Assembly (NCBI RefSeq): GCF_019703325.1
Contig: NZ_AP024819.1
Location: 682,001-746,000 of the forward strand
DNA length: 64,000 bases
Source: Helicobacter sp. NHP19-012
GTDB taxonomy: Bacteria > Campylobacterota > Campylobacteria > Campylobacterales > Helicobacteraceae
Direction: 5' to 3'
Below the pieces are notes generated by a model. It ran no database searches and was not told the DNA's origin. It was given only the letters and a program-made list of their open reading frames with translations. A program made the translations under genes and the position numbers. Shown here piece by piece: positions 8,844 to 17,014 of the stretch (the stretch's first letter is position 1; every line of letters starts with the position of its first letter).

Positions 8844-9808
8844 AATTGTGTTGTCAAGTTGTTTTAGTCAGCTTGGCGTTTATAGGGTGTGCCAAAAATG
8901 TGGAAGGACAACAAAGCTACGCTTTTTCTAACAAGCATGAAAGTTTGCGTGCCTATGAAGATGCTAGGGACTTTAATGGCACCATCCCGCCCAGAAAACA
9001 CTTTTCTTTTTTCCACCGCCATAAGAATAAGCACCTAGAAAACAAAAGCTACGACACTCCCGTATCTAAAAGCAGTTTGACAGCGGGTATGATCGATTCA
9101 GCAGCGATGCAGCGCGCCACCATGCGCCCCTACAGAGTGGGTGGCAAGACCTACTACCCCACACAGGTAAAGGTCGGGCAGACTTTCGATGGCTATGCGA
9201 GTTGGTATGGCCCCAACTTCCACGCTAAAAAAACCAGTAGTGGTGAGATTTACAACATGTACGCCCACACTGCCGCTAATAAGATCTTGCCCATGAACAC
9301 GATCGTTAAGGTGACCAACAAGGACAACAACAGAAGCACCATTGTGCGGATCAACGACAGAGGACCTTTTGTAAGAAATAGAATCATTGACCTCTCCAAC
9401 GCTGCCGCACGCGATGTCGCTATGATCGGCAAGGGAGTAGCCCCCGTGCGCCTAGAGGTGATCGGCTTTGGAGGGGTGGTGGCGAAACAATACGCCCCCT
9501 CTTTAGAGCAAAATAAACAAGCTAGAGCCTTGCAGAAAGAATTTAAAGTGGGCGAGAGCCAAAAAAGTTACAGCGGGGGCAACTTCTCCTTGCAAGTGGG
9601 GGCGTTTTATAATCAACAAGGGGCCATGCACGCTAGAGACTCCTTGCAAGTGCACTTAAAAAACACAAATTACTCTAGCGTTATTGTAAATGGAATTAAA
9701 AACGACAGACCCATTTATCGGGTGTTTATCAGAGGCTTTAAAAGCCAAGAAGAAGCCAACGACTATGCACAATATCTAAAAAAGTCTAGTATTTTGGTGC
9801 GTGAATAG
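8840..9808 (+). CDS. rlpA: septal ring lytic transglycosylase RlpA family lipoprotein
   Basis: RlpA cleaves denuded glycan strands during cell separation. The 322-residue protein opens with a lipoprotein signal (LVSLAFIGC lipobox, mature Cys17). A double-psi beta-barrel domain follows around residues 115-210 (GYASWYGPNFHAKKTSSG and RINDRGPF). It ends with a SPOR peptidoglycan-binding domain from about residue 250 (FSLQVGAFYNQQGA). It overlaps the mltD stop by four bases, and its own stop abuts the next start. Confidence 0.93.
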   Translation: MKLCCQVVLVSLAFIGCAKNVEGQQSYAFSNKHESLRAYEDARDFNGTIPPRKHFSFFHRHKNKHLENKSYDTPVSKSSLTAGMIDSAAMQRATMRPYRVGGKTYYPTQVKVGQTFDGYASWYGPNFHAKKTSSGEIYNMYAHTAANKILPMNTIVKVTNKDNNRSTIVRINDRGPFVRNRIIDLSNAAARDVAMIGKGVAPVRLEVIGFGGVVAKQYAPSLEQNKQARALQKEFKVGESQKSYSGGNFSLQVGAFYNQQGAMHARDSLQVHLKNTNYSSVIVNGIKNDRPIYRVFIRGFKSQEEANDYAQYLKKSSILVRE

Positions 9809-10381
9809 GTGCGTGCGAACCCCGTTTGGCTGTTTTTTATCGGCTTGGCGGTAGCAATGGGGGGGTTGATTTTGTTTTTCTTACGCCCCCAAAGACAAGC
9901 CCCCACCTTTAACGGAGATTTTGCCAAAATTGAATTGCGTGGCTTTAGTGCTTTTGAGGGCAATGCCACTAGCACGGATTTAAACATTAAGGGCAGTCAT
10001 GCTTTACAATTTAGCGACCACGAAGTCCTTTACGACTTTGTTTTGAGTAAATTTGACAACGATAGCCAAGTTTTAGAACACGCTAGAGGGGAGGTTTTGG
10101 TGCGCCGTGGCGATTTATATTCTTTTCCTAAAGGGGTGCTTTACACGACCAGTAACCATGAAAGTTTTTGGAGTCAAAGAGGGGTTTATAACCACGCCAA
10201 ACAGATCTTTCAAGGGGAGGGCAATTTTTTATTAAATGGACCTGAAGGGCATGTAAGCGGGCAAAACATCGCCTACAACCACAAAACCCAAGTCTTGCAA
10301 GCGCAGGGTATCCACGCCATCATCAATTTAGCAGAGGCTGAGCACCCCAAGGGACGACACACACAAAGGTTTAAGTTTTGA
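9809..10381 (+). CDS. lptC: LptC-like LPS export protein
   Basis: This 190-residue protein has one N-terminal transmembrane anchor (about residues 6-28) followed by a periplasmic OstA/LptC-type beta-jellyroll with repeated short strands. It starts with GTG directly after the rlpA stop and overlaps lptA by four bases. Position next to lptA, together with topology, supports a role as the inner-membrane periplasmic bridge component that passes LPS from the ABC transporter to LptA. Sequence similarity to enterobacterial LptC is low by eye, so the symbol rests mainly on architecture and context. Confidence 0.72.
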   Translation: MRANPVWLFFIGLAVAMGGLILFFLRPQRQAPTFNGDFAKIELRGFSAFEGNATSTDLNIKGSHALQFSDHEVLYDFVLSKFDNDSQVLEHARGEVLVRRGDLYSFPKGVLYTTSNHESFWSQRGVYNHAKQIFQGEGNFLLNGPEGHVSGQNIAYNHKTQVLQAQGIHAIINLAEAEHPKGRHTQRFKF

Positions 10382-10905
10382 AAAAGCTCGGTTTCTCCCT
10401 TTTTATTTGTGGTTTGTTGTGGGCTGTGCCTTTAAAAGAAACTTTAGAGGTTACAGCGGATAAATTCCTAGCCAATGATCAAAAGAAAACCACGATCATT
10501 CAAGGCAATGTCCATATTAAAAAGGGCAAGGACACGCTGACGGCTAACAAGGTCATCATTTACACCAATAACAAGCGTAAACCCACTAAATACGAGGCGA
10601 TCGGCGATGTGCATTTTCATTTGTTTACAGAGGATGGTAGAGAGGTTAAGGGGCACTCGGATCGCTTGATTTATGATGCGCTCAAGCAAGAGTATCGCTT
10701 GTTACAAAACGCTGTGGTGAACGAAGTGGGCAAGGTAAACTCTGTGAAAGGTGAAGAGATCATTTTAAGCAAAGAGCATGGTTATGCGGATGTGCTCGGG
10801 GGTAAGGACAAACCTGCGACCTTTATCTTTGACATGGAGGACATCCAAAAAGAGCAAAAAAAGCAAAAGGCAAAAAAGCATGCCAAACAACAATCTAAAC
10901 CTTAA
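10378..10905 (+). CDS. lptA: LPS transport periplasmic protein LptA
   Basis: LptA forms the periplasmic bridge that carries lipopolysaccharide to the outer membrane. The 175-residue protein has a short signal peptide (FSLFICGLLWAVPL) and an OstA-like jellyroll: LEVTADKFLAND, then IIQGNVHIKKG and repeats of V.F and KG.E strands. The C-terminus is Lys/Gln-rich (KEQKKQKAKKHAKQQ). The start is TTG at 10378, in a frame that overlaps the previous gene by four bases. Confidence 0.85.
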   Translation: MKKLGFSLFICGLLWAVPLKETLEVTADKFLANDQKKTTIIQGNVHIKKGKDTLTANKVIIYTNNKRKPTKYEAIGDVHFHLFTEDGREVKGHSDRLIYDALKQEYRLLQNAVVNEVGKVNSVKGEEIILSKEHGYADVLGGKDKPATFIFDMEDIQKEQKKQKAKKHAKQQSKP

Positions 10906-11512
10906 AGTGTTAGAAAGTCGCTTCATGTGCTCGGCAACAAATATGGCGCAAATCCCCCCCACTAGCTTGCCTGAAATGGCGTTTTTGGGGCGCAGCAATG
11001 TCGGCAAAAGCTCGTTTATCAACCAGCTTTTGGGGCGTAAAATCGCCAAAAGTTCGGCTACGCCCGGCAAAACCCAAATGGCAAATTTTTTCACCACCAC
11101 TTGGCAATTAGGGGCTGAAAAAATCGCCTTTGGCTGCATTGATTTACCCGGTTTTGGGTATGCCAAAGTGTCTAAGAGTTTACAAGAGGAGTGGGGGGCG
11201 TTTTTATGCACCTTATTACAGCAACGCTCCAGTATCAAATTATTCTTACACTTAATAGATGCGCGCCATTTACACTTAAGCCAAGATGAAAACATGCAAG
11301 TGTTCTTGCAAAGTTTTGTCAAACCCGACCAAAGTATCCGTTGTGTTTACACAAAGTTTGACAAACTCACCAGCCATGCTAAACACGCCCTACTGCAAGA
11401 ACACCCAAATGCTCTAGTGAGTGTGCTAAAGCCAAGCACCCTTAAGTCCAAATTTGGCTCTTTGAAACACTTGCAAATCACTTTGCTAAACGCATTGTTG
11501 GGGCGCATATGA
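10880..11512 (+). CDS. engB: ribosome biogenesis GTPase YsxC/EngB
   Basis: EngB is an essential GTPase acting in assembly of the large ribosomal subunit. The protein has the P-loop GRSNVGKSSF, switch region TPGKTQ, the G3 motif DLPGFGYA and the G4 motif TKFDK. The frame is open further upstream, but the ATG at 10880 gives 210 residues starting MPNNNLNLKVLES, matching the family length, and overlaps lptA by 26 bases. It is followed, with a four-base overlap, by a small membrane protein, as in H. pylori. Confidence 0.92.
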   Translation: MPNNNLNLKVLESRFMCSATNMAQIPPTSLPEMAFLGRSNVGKSSFINQLLGRKIAKSSATPGKTQMANFFTTTWQLGAEKIAFGCIDLPGFGYAKVSKSLQEEWGAFLCTLLQQRSSIKLFLHLIDARHLHLSQDENMQVFLQSFVKPDQSIRCVYTKFDKLTSHAKHALLQEHPNALVSVLKPSTLKSKFGSLKHLQITLLNALLGRI

Positions 11513-11952
11513 TCTCAAGATTAACTTACACCCACTGCGTCTTATATGTGTTGGGCTTTTATCTTTACAACAATTTACAGGTCCTTTACCCCATTTTGCC
11601 TCCTCTCCTTGGTCTCCTTTTTATGTTATACAAAAATAGGGGAGTGGTGCGCTCGCAAAACCGCTATATCCTCTCCATTTTTGCGTGTTTGCTGCTCTTT
11701 GAGGCGATCAACCAAGAGCCGCTTGGGGTATTGATTTTGCTCTTTATCCTCTACGAGAAGATCGTTTTACAATTCGTTTTAAGGGCGTTTGAAGAGCATA
11801 TTTTATGGGAGGCCTTCCATATAGTGGCGATCTATGTGCTTTACACTTTACTGCTTGCCACCTTGCACGACACACCCCTAGTCCCTTGGGATCGGCTCCT
11901 AACTTATGGTGCGCTTGAGTTCATTTTGTGGAGAGTGTATGCAAGGTCTTAG
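11509..11952 (+). CDS. small multi-span membrane protein of unknown function
   Basis: This 147-residue, strongly hydrophobic protein has about four transmembrane segments (near residues 8-40, 50-66, 74-92 and 103-120). It has no catalytic motif that I recognise. It is wedged between engB (four-base overlap) and pbp2 (14-base overlap), and an equivalent small gene occupies this position in H. pylori. Placement suggests a role alongside PBP2 in the envelope, somewhat like MreD beside PBP2 in other bacteria; that is inference from position and topology only. Confidence 0.75.
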   Translation: MISRLTYTHCVLYVLGFYLYNNLQVLYPILPPLLGLLFMLYKNRGVVRSQNRYILSIFACLLLFEAINQEPLGVLILLFILYEKIVLQFVLRAFEEHILWEAFHIVAIYVLYTLLLATLHDTPLVPWDRLLTYGALEFILWRVYARS

Positions 11953-13711
11953 ATTCCGTTTCATCTTTGGCTTTTTGGCACTCGTGTGGGCGATTTTGCT
12001 CTTGCGCATTTTCATTTTAACGATCAAGACCAACGACTACTTTGAGCAGCTTGCCCTGCGCAACATGACTAAAAAAGAAATTTTAGTCCCCACAAGGGGG
12101 CTAATCATGGATCGTAACCACCAACTGCTCGCCATAAACGAGCTGGGCTTTAGCATTTCACTTGCCCCCGCTCTTAAAAAAGACCAGTTGCAACAAGAAT
12201 TAGAGTTTTTACAGCACCACTTCCCCACTCTAGATACTCAAACCGCCGCCCAAAACTACCATAGACAGAACTCCGTCTACAACCACAACGCCATACAGAT
12301 TTTAGAGTTCATCCCCTACGCCCAAATGCAGACCTTGTATCCTCAATTGATCCTCGATCCCAAAATCACTATAACCCCTGCCAACAAACGCCACTATCCG
12401 GGCAACGCCCTAGCCTCCCATGTTTTGGGCTACTTAGGTGCAGCGGATACTAAGGATATGCAAAGTGATCCCAAGAGCCAATACACCCACACCATTGGTA
12501 AAACTGGTTTAGAAAAAGAGTATAACGACCTTTTACAAGGGGAAATAGGCTATAAACTCGTGAGCGTGAACGCTTTAAACCAAGAATTAAAAGTCTTAGA
12601 AGAAAAACAACCCAAAACTAACAATGACTTGGTGTTGACCTTAGACAAACGCTTACAAGAAAAAGCCGATGCGCTGTTTGTGGATAAAGTGGGAGCGGTG
12701 GTGGTGATGGATATACACACAGGAGCGATCTTAGCTGCGGGTAGCTACCCAGAGTATGACTTAAATGACTTCATCGGCGGGATCAGCGTAGCAAATTGGA
12801 AAAAACTCCAAGAGAATATTTACAATCCCCTATTAAACCGCCTCATCAATGGGCTTTACCCCCCCGGCTCTGTAGTGAAAATGGGTTCGGCTTTGAGCTT
12901 TTTAGAATATCTACCCATCACAGAGCGAACAGAAGTCTATGCTCCCGGTTACATTGAAGTGGGCAAGCGCAAATTTAGAGATTGGAAAGCCGGTGGGCAT
13001 GGCAAGACAAATTTATACAAGGCGATCAAAGAATCCGTAGATGTCTACTTTTACAAATTCGCCCAAGACATTTCGATCGACAATTTAGCCAAGACTTTTC
13101 GCCAAATGGGCTTTGGACAAAAAACAGGTGTGGATTTGCCCAACGAGTTTATCGGGATTTTGCCCGATCCTGGTTGGAAGATGAAACGCTTTGGTGGCAT
13201 TTGGAACACTGGCGATACGCTCATCACTTCTATCGGGCAAGGTTCGTTTTTAACCACGCCTATGCAAGTGGCAAACTACACGGCTTTGATTGCCTCGGGC
13301 AAACTCCCCACCCCCCATTTTGCGCTCAAGGGTAATTTTAAAGCCAAAGATGTCTTGGATAACTTCCAAAAATCCAAACTCCCCGTTCTAAGGCAAGGTA
13401 TGTATGAGGCGTGCAGCACACAGGGGGGCACGGGCTATTACAGCACAAGGGGGGTTAAAGTCGCCCTGGCGTGCAAAACGGGCACGGCGCAGGTTGTGGG
13501 CATCGACCAAGACACCATCAAGCGTGTGAAAGAAGACCAAATGGAGTACTTCCACCGCTCGCATGCGTGGATGACCGCCTTTTTGCCTTTTAAAAACCCT
13601 AAATATGTCATCACTGTTTTAGTGGAACACGGCGAGGGAGGCAGCAAGAACGGCCCGATTGTTAGGGCAATGGCAAATGCTCTTGTGGACTTGGGCTACA
13701 TTAAGCCCTAG
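11939..13711 (+). CDS. mrdA: penicillin-binding protein 2 (elongation-specific transpeptidase)
   Basis: PBP2 cross-links peptidoglycan during cell elongation and sets cell shape. The 590-residue protein has an N-terminal membrane anchor (IFGFLALVWAILLLRIF), a dimerisation domain with RGLIMDRNHQLLA, and a transpeptidase domain with the active-site SVVK in YPPGSVVKMG, SVDVYF for the second motif and KTGTAQ for the third. The frame is open upstream to 11906, but the ATG at 11939 starts right at the membrane anchor and matches the H. pylori length. It closes the envelope operon. Confidence 0.94.
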   Translation: MQGLRFRFIFGFLALVWAILLLRIFILTIKTNDYFEQLALRNMTKKEILVPTRGLIMDRNHQLLAINELGFSISLAPALKKDQLQQELEFLQHHFPTLDTQTAAQNYHRQNSVYNHNAIQILEFIPYAQMQTLYPQLILDPKITITPANKRHYPGNALASHVLGYLGAADTKDMQSDPKSQYTHTIGKTGLEKEYNDLLQGEIGYKLVSVNALNQELKVLEEKQPKTNNDLVLTLDKRLQEKADALFVDKVGAVVVMDIHTGAILAAGSYPEYDLNDFIGGISVANWKKLQENIYNPLLNRLINGLYPPGSVVKMGSALSFLEYLPITERTEVYAPGYIEVGKRKFRDWKAGGHGKTNLYKAIKESVDVYFYKFAQDISIDNLAKTFRQMGFGQKTGVDLPNEFIGILPDPGWKMKRFGGIWNTGDTLITSIGQGSFLTTPMQVANYTALIASGKLPTPHFALKGNFKAKDVLDNFQKSKLPVLRQGMYEACSTQGGTGYYSTRGVKVALACKTGTAQVVGIDQDTIKRVKEDQMEYFHRSHAWMTAFLPFKNPKYVITVLVEHGEGGSKNGPIVRAMANALVDLGYIKP

Positions 13712-13730
13712 TTTGTTAATCAAAACATGC

Positions 13731-13736
13731 TAGATT
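13731..13736 (+). promoter_or_regulatory. possible -10 box before the radical SAM locus
   Basis: The short gap between mrdA and the radical SAM gene holds TGCTAGATT, an extended -10-like element, 28 bases before the start codon. It would let the maturase locus be expressed separately from the cell-wall operon. Confidence 0.35.
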
Positions 13737-13763
13737 AGGGCATTTATTTCTAAGGACTTTTAG

Positions 13764-15092
13764 ATGCCCTTATATGACCTACTCAAACAAGTGAGCGTTG
13801 TAGATAATCGGGGGGAACTCTACCTCTATAATTGGTTTAATGATATCGGCGTTGCTATTGAAGAAAGGTACATCGCTGAATTAACCCAGCACCAAATCGC
13901 CTTTACAAACGACTTTCCCACTAGGCACCTCGGGTTTTTAACCCAAAATAACTTTTTTGCCCCTACCCACAAAGGGGACTTTTACGAACAAGAGTTTGAC
14001 AAGCAAATCAAAAGAGAAGGGCAAGAATTGCATTTAATCTTGCTCCCCGCCGGGGATGCGTGCAACTTCCGCTGTGTCTATTGCTATGAAAACCATTTAG
14101 ACACCGCCCGTTTTAAACAGCTGAACAGCGATAAAATCTTTGCCCTTTTAGAAAGCAATCAAGACAAACGCATCCGCATCGAATACTTCGGGGGCGAACC
14201 GCTTTTAAACCTCAAGTGGATTTTAGCGTTTCAAGAGAGAATCGCCCACATCCCACACAGCGCATCCATGACCACCAATGGCTACCTTTTAAGTAAAGAC
14301 AATATGCAAGCCTTGGTGCAGCGCAATGTCAAGGCCTTTCAAATCACTTTAGACGGGCTCAAAGAGCAGCATGACAAAATGCGCCCTAAATGCGGCGGGG
14401 GCGGCAGTTACGATCAGATCATGGCAAACATCCACGCCATCCACACGCTTAAAGAAAACTTTAAAATCATGCTGAGGTGTAACTTTAACCAGCACAGCTC
14501 CAGCCCAGAGCAAAGAGTGCAATTTTTTAAAAACCTTGCATTTTTAAAGGGGGATTTGCGCTTTGCCCTGCTCTTTAGACCCATCGGTTTATACTCCGAG
14601 GGCAACAACACCACCACACCCGAGCGCAGACAAGCGTGCCACAGCGGTGCACCCAACATGCAAGGCATTTGGGAGAGCGAGGCGCAAGAGCAGGGCTTTT
14701 TATTGGGGGATTTAGGCATGCTCACCCAAATTGCCGGCTCGGTGTGTTACGCGTCTAAATCCTCAAACCTCACCATCAACCCCAATTTAGAAGTCTTGAA
14801 ATGCACCATTGCGCTCAACCAAGAGCACAATAAATTCGGGGATTTGCAAAAGGGCTTGAGGCTTGAGGCGCATAAACTAGAGGCGTGGAAGGAGTATATC
14901 CGCTTTGACCCTGCTTGTAAGGATTGTTTCTTTTTCTTCCAGTGCATGGGGCGCGCTTGTGTGCTGAAAAACTACCTCAGCAAGTCTAAGAAATGCCCTG
15001 TTATGCCCAAAAACGTCCCCTTTTTAGTGGCAAAAATCCGCAAACAAAAGGAAATCTTAAGAAAGGCGGTGAGCGATGGAAAAAACCTTTGA
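13764..15092 (+). CDS. radical SAM/SPASM peptide maturase
   Basis: The 442-residue protein has the radical SAM cluster motif CNFRCVYC (Cys100, Cys104, Cys107), then YFGGEP and TTNGYLL barrel motifs. The C-terminal SPASM region has seven Cys (328, 347, 385, 388, 394, 399, 411), enough for two auxiliary 4Fe-4S clusters. The first about 90 residues precede the barrel and could bind a leader peptide. Enzymes of this design install thioether or carbon-carbon crosslinks in ribosomal peptides or make sulfatase-type formylglycine. No sulfatase is nearby, but two small Cys-containing peptides lie downstream. It overlaps the next gene by 17 bases. I know no H. pylori counterpart. Exact chemistry cannot be read from sequence. 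Confidence 0.88.
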   Translation: MPLYDLLKQVSVVDNRGELYLYNWFNDIGVAIEERYIAELTQHQIAFTNDFPTRHLGFLTQNNFFAPTHKGDFYEQEFDKQIKREGQELHLILLPAGDACNFRCVYCYENHLDTARFKQLNSDKIFALLESNQDKRIRIEYFGGEPLLNLKWILAFQERIAHIPHSASMTTNGYLLSKDNMQALVQRNVKAFQITLDGLKEQHDKMRPKCGGGGSYDQIMANIHAIHTLKENFKIMLRCNFNQHSSSPEQRVQFFKNLAFLKGDLRFALLFRPIGLYSEGNNTTTPERRQACHSGAPNMQGIWESEAQEQGFLLGDLGMLTQIAGSVCYASKSSNLTINPNLEVLKCTIALNQEHNKFGDLQKGLRLEAHKLEAWKEYIRFDPACKDCFFFFQCMGRACVLKNYLSKSKKCPVMPKNVPFLVAKIRKQKEILRKAVSDGKNL

Positions 15093-15933
15093 GTTTAAAA
15101 CCCGTGATTTAGAGATCAAATTTGGGTTAAAAATGGAAATTGAAGTGTTGGCAACAGAGCAAAAAGAGCCTTACGCCGTCTTTAACGAGGCAAGTGAGGC
15201 GGATTTGCTCATTGAGCATAGCGAGCACAGCCTTTATATCAGCACTCCAGATCAAGGTTTAGATGCGGATTTAGCAGAGGACATTAAGGGGATACACAGC
15301 ATAGGCGATGCCTTTGCCCTGCTCATTAAAAAGGGCTTGCAACAAAAGAGCAATAAATTTAGCGGACAGGCTAAAATTTATCTACCCGCCGACCACTTAG
15401 CCCTATACTTGTCTGCCAACAACGCCAAAGTGGCGGTGGATGCGCCCATGCAGGATTTAGAGCTCAAGCTCAACAATGGCAGTGTCAGCGTGAAAGGCGC
15501 ATTAAAAAACTTGAAGGCAAAAATGAACTCAGGGGATTTGTTTTTATATAAACCCATAGACACTTGCCAAGTTAAGGGCAACAACGCCACGCTTGAAATC
15601 GGGGCTAGGGTGCGGGCTTTAGACATTAAAATTAATAATGGCAATGTCCAACTCAATGCCCCCAAAGAGAGCCTAGAAACCTGCCAAATCAAGGGCAACA
15701 ACACCCACTTAGATTTACAAACCCTCATTGAGGATTTGGATTTGAGCCTCAACAATGGGAGCGCAAAACTTTATGCCCACGGACATGTCAAGTCGTGGAA
15801 TGTCCAAGCCAATGGGGCAAACATCACCCTTAAAAAGAATGGGGTCAGTGTATCTTTGGAGGGCTCTAGGGGCTCTATCGGTGCGGGCAGAGTGCGCCTA
15901 AAAACAAGCGGTTTTGTCAATGTTGTGGATTGA
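15076..15933 (+). CDS. beta-repeat protein (DUF4097-like) linked to the maturase
   Basis: This 285-residue protein has no signal peptide or membrane segment. From about residue 110 it is built of repeating beta-strand units carrying LNNGSV, MNSGDL, GNNATL, INNGNV, GNNTHL, LNNGSA and NGANIT, spaced roughly 20-25 residues apart. This is the pattern of a right-handed beta-solenoid of the DUF4097/adhesin-like type. It overlaps the radical SAM gene by 17 bases and precedes the two small peptides, so it is very likely a partner protein of the same system. Possible roles are scaffold, immunity or carrier; none can be decided from sequence. Confidence 0.75.
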   Translation: MEKTFEFKTRDLEIKFGLKMEIEVLATEQKEPYAVFNEASEADLLIEHSEHSLYISTPDQGLDADLAEDIKGIHSIGDAFALLIKKGLQQKSNKFSGQAKIYLPADHLALYLSANNAKVAVDAPMQDLELKLNNGSVSVKGALKNLKAKMNSGDLFLYKPIDTCQVKGNNATLEIGARVRALDIKINNGNVQLNAPKESLETCQIKGNNTHLDLQTLIEDLDLSLNNGSAKLYAHGHVKSWNVQANGANITLKKNGVSVSLEGSRGSIGAGRVRLKTSGFVNVVD

Positions 15934-15956
15934 TTAATCTTAGGAAAGGAGAAAAT

Positions 15957-16034
15957 GTGAAAGTTGATGAAAGCGTTAGTGATATTTGGCTTGTGATGGA
16001 TGATTGGTTTTGCCCAGACATCGCTTGCGATTAG
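15957..16034 (+). CDS. small Cys-containing peptide 1, candidate RiPP precursor
   Basis: A 25-codon frame starting GTG lies behind a strong ribosome binding site (AAAGGAGAAAAT). It encodes an N-terminal KVDESVSDIWLV and a C-terminal part with two Trp, WFCP and ending IACD, so two Cys. Its N-terminus aligns with peptide 2: VDESVSDIWLV against IDPSITSLLVE. The ribosome site is almost identical in both. Shared leader-like start plus divergent Cys-containing end is the layout of a precursor to a radical SAM maturase. A 25-residue frame could arise by chance, but the site quality and the paralogue beside it argue for a gene. Confidence 0.6.
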   Translation: MKVDESVSDIWLVMDDWFCPDIACD

Positions 16035-16063
16035 TCCATACAAATTCAGAGAAAGGAGAAAAT

Positions 16064-16171
16064 ATGCAAATCGATCCAAGTATTACAAGTCTTTTGGTAG
16101 AGTCCAGTAGTGGCAATATTGGATGTGGATGTGATGTTAAAATACCTCGCCCCAACTTCCCATGCCGCTAA
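16064..16171 (+). CDS. small Cys-containing peptide 2, candidate RiPP precursor
   Basis: A 35-residue frame starts at ATG 16064, with AAAGGAGAAAAT ending directly before the start. The N-terminal half is MQIDPSITSLLVE and the C-terminal half holds a GCGCD motif, then a Pro-rich stretch ending FPCR, giving three Cys. It lies 29 bases after peptide 1 and appears to be its diverged duplicate. It ends 37 bases before the convergent serB gene, so it closes the locus. I infer leader approximately residues 1-16 and core 17-35; the cleavage point is a guess. Confidence 0.65.
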   Translation: MQIDPSITSLLVESSSGNIGCGCDVKIPRPNFPCR

Positions 16172-16208
16172 GTGCTTAAGTTGGTGGGCTAACCCCGCTC
16201 CAACCCAC

Positions 16209-16823
16209 TTAAAGACACTCTAAAATCTCTCTCAAGTCTAGGGTTTGTGCCACCACGCTGGCGGCCTTTTTAGTGATCTCTTTGGCGTTGAACGCCACAC
16301 TCACATCCGCCAGTTTAAACATGCCAATGTCATTGGCCCCATCGCCCACGGCTAAAGTGTGTTCGGGCTTTAGCAAGCTTTGCAAGCTGGCTAAAATCTC
16401 TGCCTTAGAATCTCCCCGCATTAAAGGGCCGCTCACTTGCCCCGTTAAGACCCCTCCATTCACATGCAAAGTGTTGCTAAAATCCGCATCTAAGCCTAGC
16501 TTTTCTTTAAAATGCCCCGTGGCCCACTTAAAGCCCCCACTTAGGCACACGACCTTATAGCCCAAGCTATGCAAGCCCTGCACCACTTCAAGCGCCCCCG
16601 AGTGCAGGGGCAAGTTTTGGCAAATCTCTTGGGCTTTGTGAGCGTCCATGCCCTTTAGTAAATTTGCGCGCTTAAGTAGGCTTGTATAAAAGTCCTCCTT
16701 GCCCGCCATCGCTAGATCTGTGGCGTTTGTAACCTCTTGCCCCACGCCATAAGCCTTTGCTAATTCTTCAATCGTTTCGGCATTGACTAAAGTCGAATCA
16801 AAATCAAAAACGGCTAATTTCAT
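16209..16823 (-). CDS. serB: phosphoserine phosphatase
   Basis: SerB dephosphorylates O-phosphoserine in the last step of serine synthesis. This is a HAD-superfamily enzyme of 204 residues, with motif I FDFDSTLVNAE (the two Asp are nucleophile and acid), motif II CLSGGF, a conserved Lys in GDSKAEIL and motif IV VGDGANDIGM. The length matches the compact SerB of Helicobacter. It converges on the maturase locus. Confidence 0.94.
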   Translation of the reverse strand: MKLAVFDFDSTLVNAETIEELAKAYGVGQEVTNATDLAMAGKEDFYTSLLKRANLLKGMDAHKAQEICQNLPLHSGALEVVQGLHSLGYKVVCLSGGFKWATGHFKEKLGLDADFSNTLHVNGGVLTGQVSGPLMRGDSKAEILASLQSLLKPEHTLAVGDGANDIGMFKLADVSVAFNAKEITKKAASVVAQTLDLREILECL

Positions 16824-16882
16824 GTTGCTCCTTATAGGGGTATTCTAGCGCAAAAGTTTATTCAGGGTTAATACTTTTTTGC

Positions 16883-16888
16883 TAGAAT
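16883..16888 (+). promoter_or_regulatory. extended -10 upstream of the PAS chemoreceptor
   Basis: TTTTTTGCTAGAATG holds an extended -10 (TGC-TAGAAT), 127 bases before the receptor start. The intervening leader contains a G-rich/C-rich palindrome (GGGGGGTAACTCCCC, about 16951-16965) that could form a hairpin in the untranslated region. Confidence 0.45.
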
Positions 16889-17014
16889 GAGGAGTTTAAC
16901 TAATTCATAATTCGTAGAGTTTAATGGTTGAACCGCGCCCGCTACTTTATAGGGGGGTAACTCCCCATTCTCCCCTTCCATCCCACAGATTTAACCCCAC
17001 GGCAAGGAGTCTTC

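Noticed and set aside
13764-15092. Radical SAM gene as anaerobic sulfatase-maturating enzyme
   Set aside because: The domain layout would allow it, but no sulfatase lies nearby while two candidate precursor peptides do; kept only as an alternative.
15771-16079. Minus-strand open frame of about 100 codons across the two small peptides
   Set aside because: It overlaps the well-supported repeat protein and both peptide genes, lacks a ribosome site and resembles no family; it is a shadow of the plus-strand genes.
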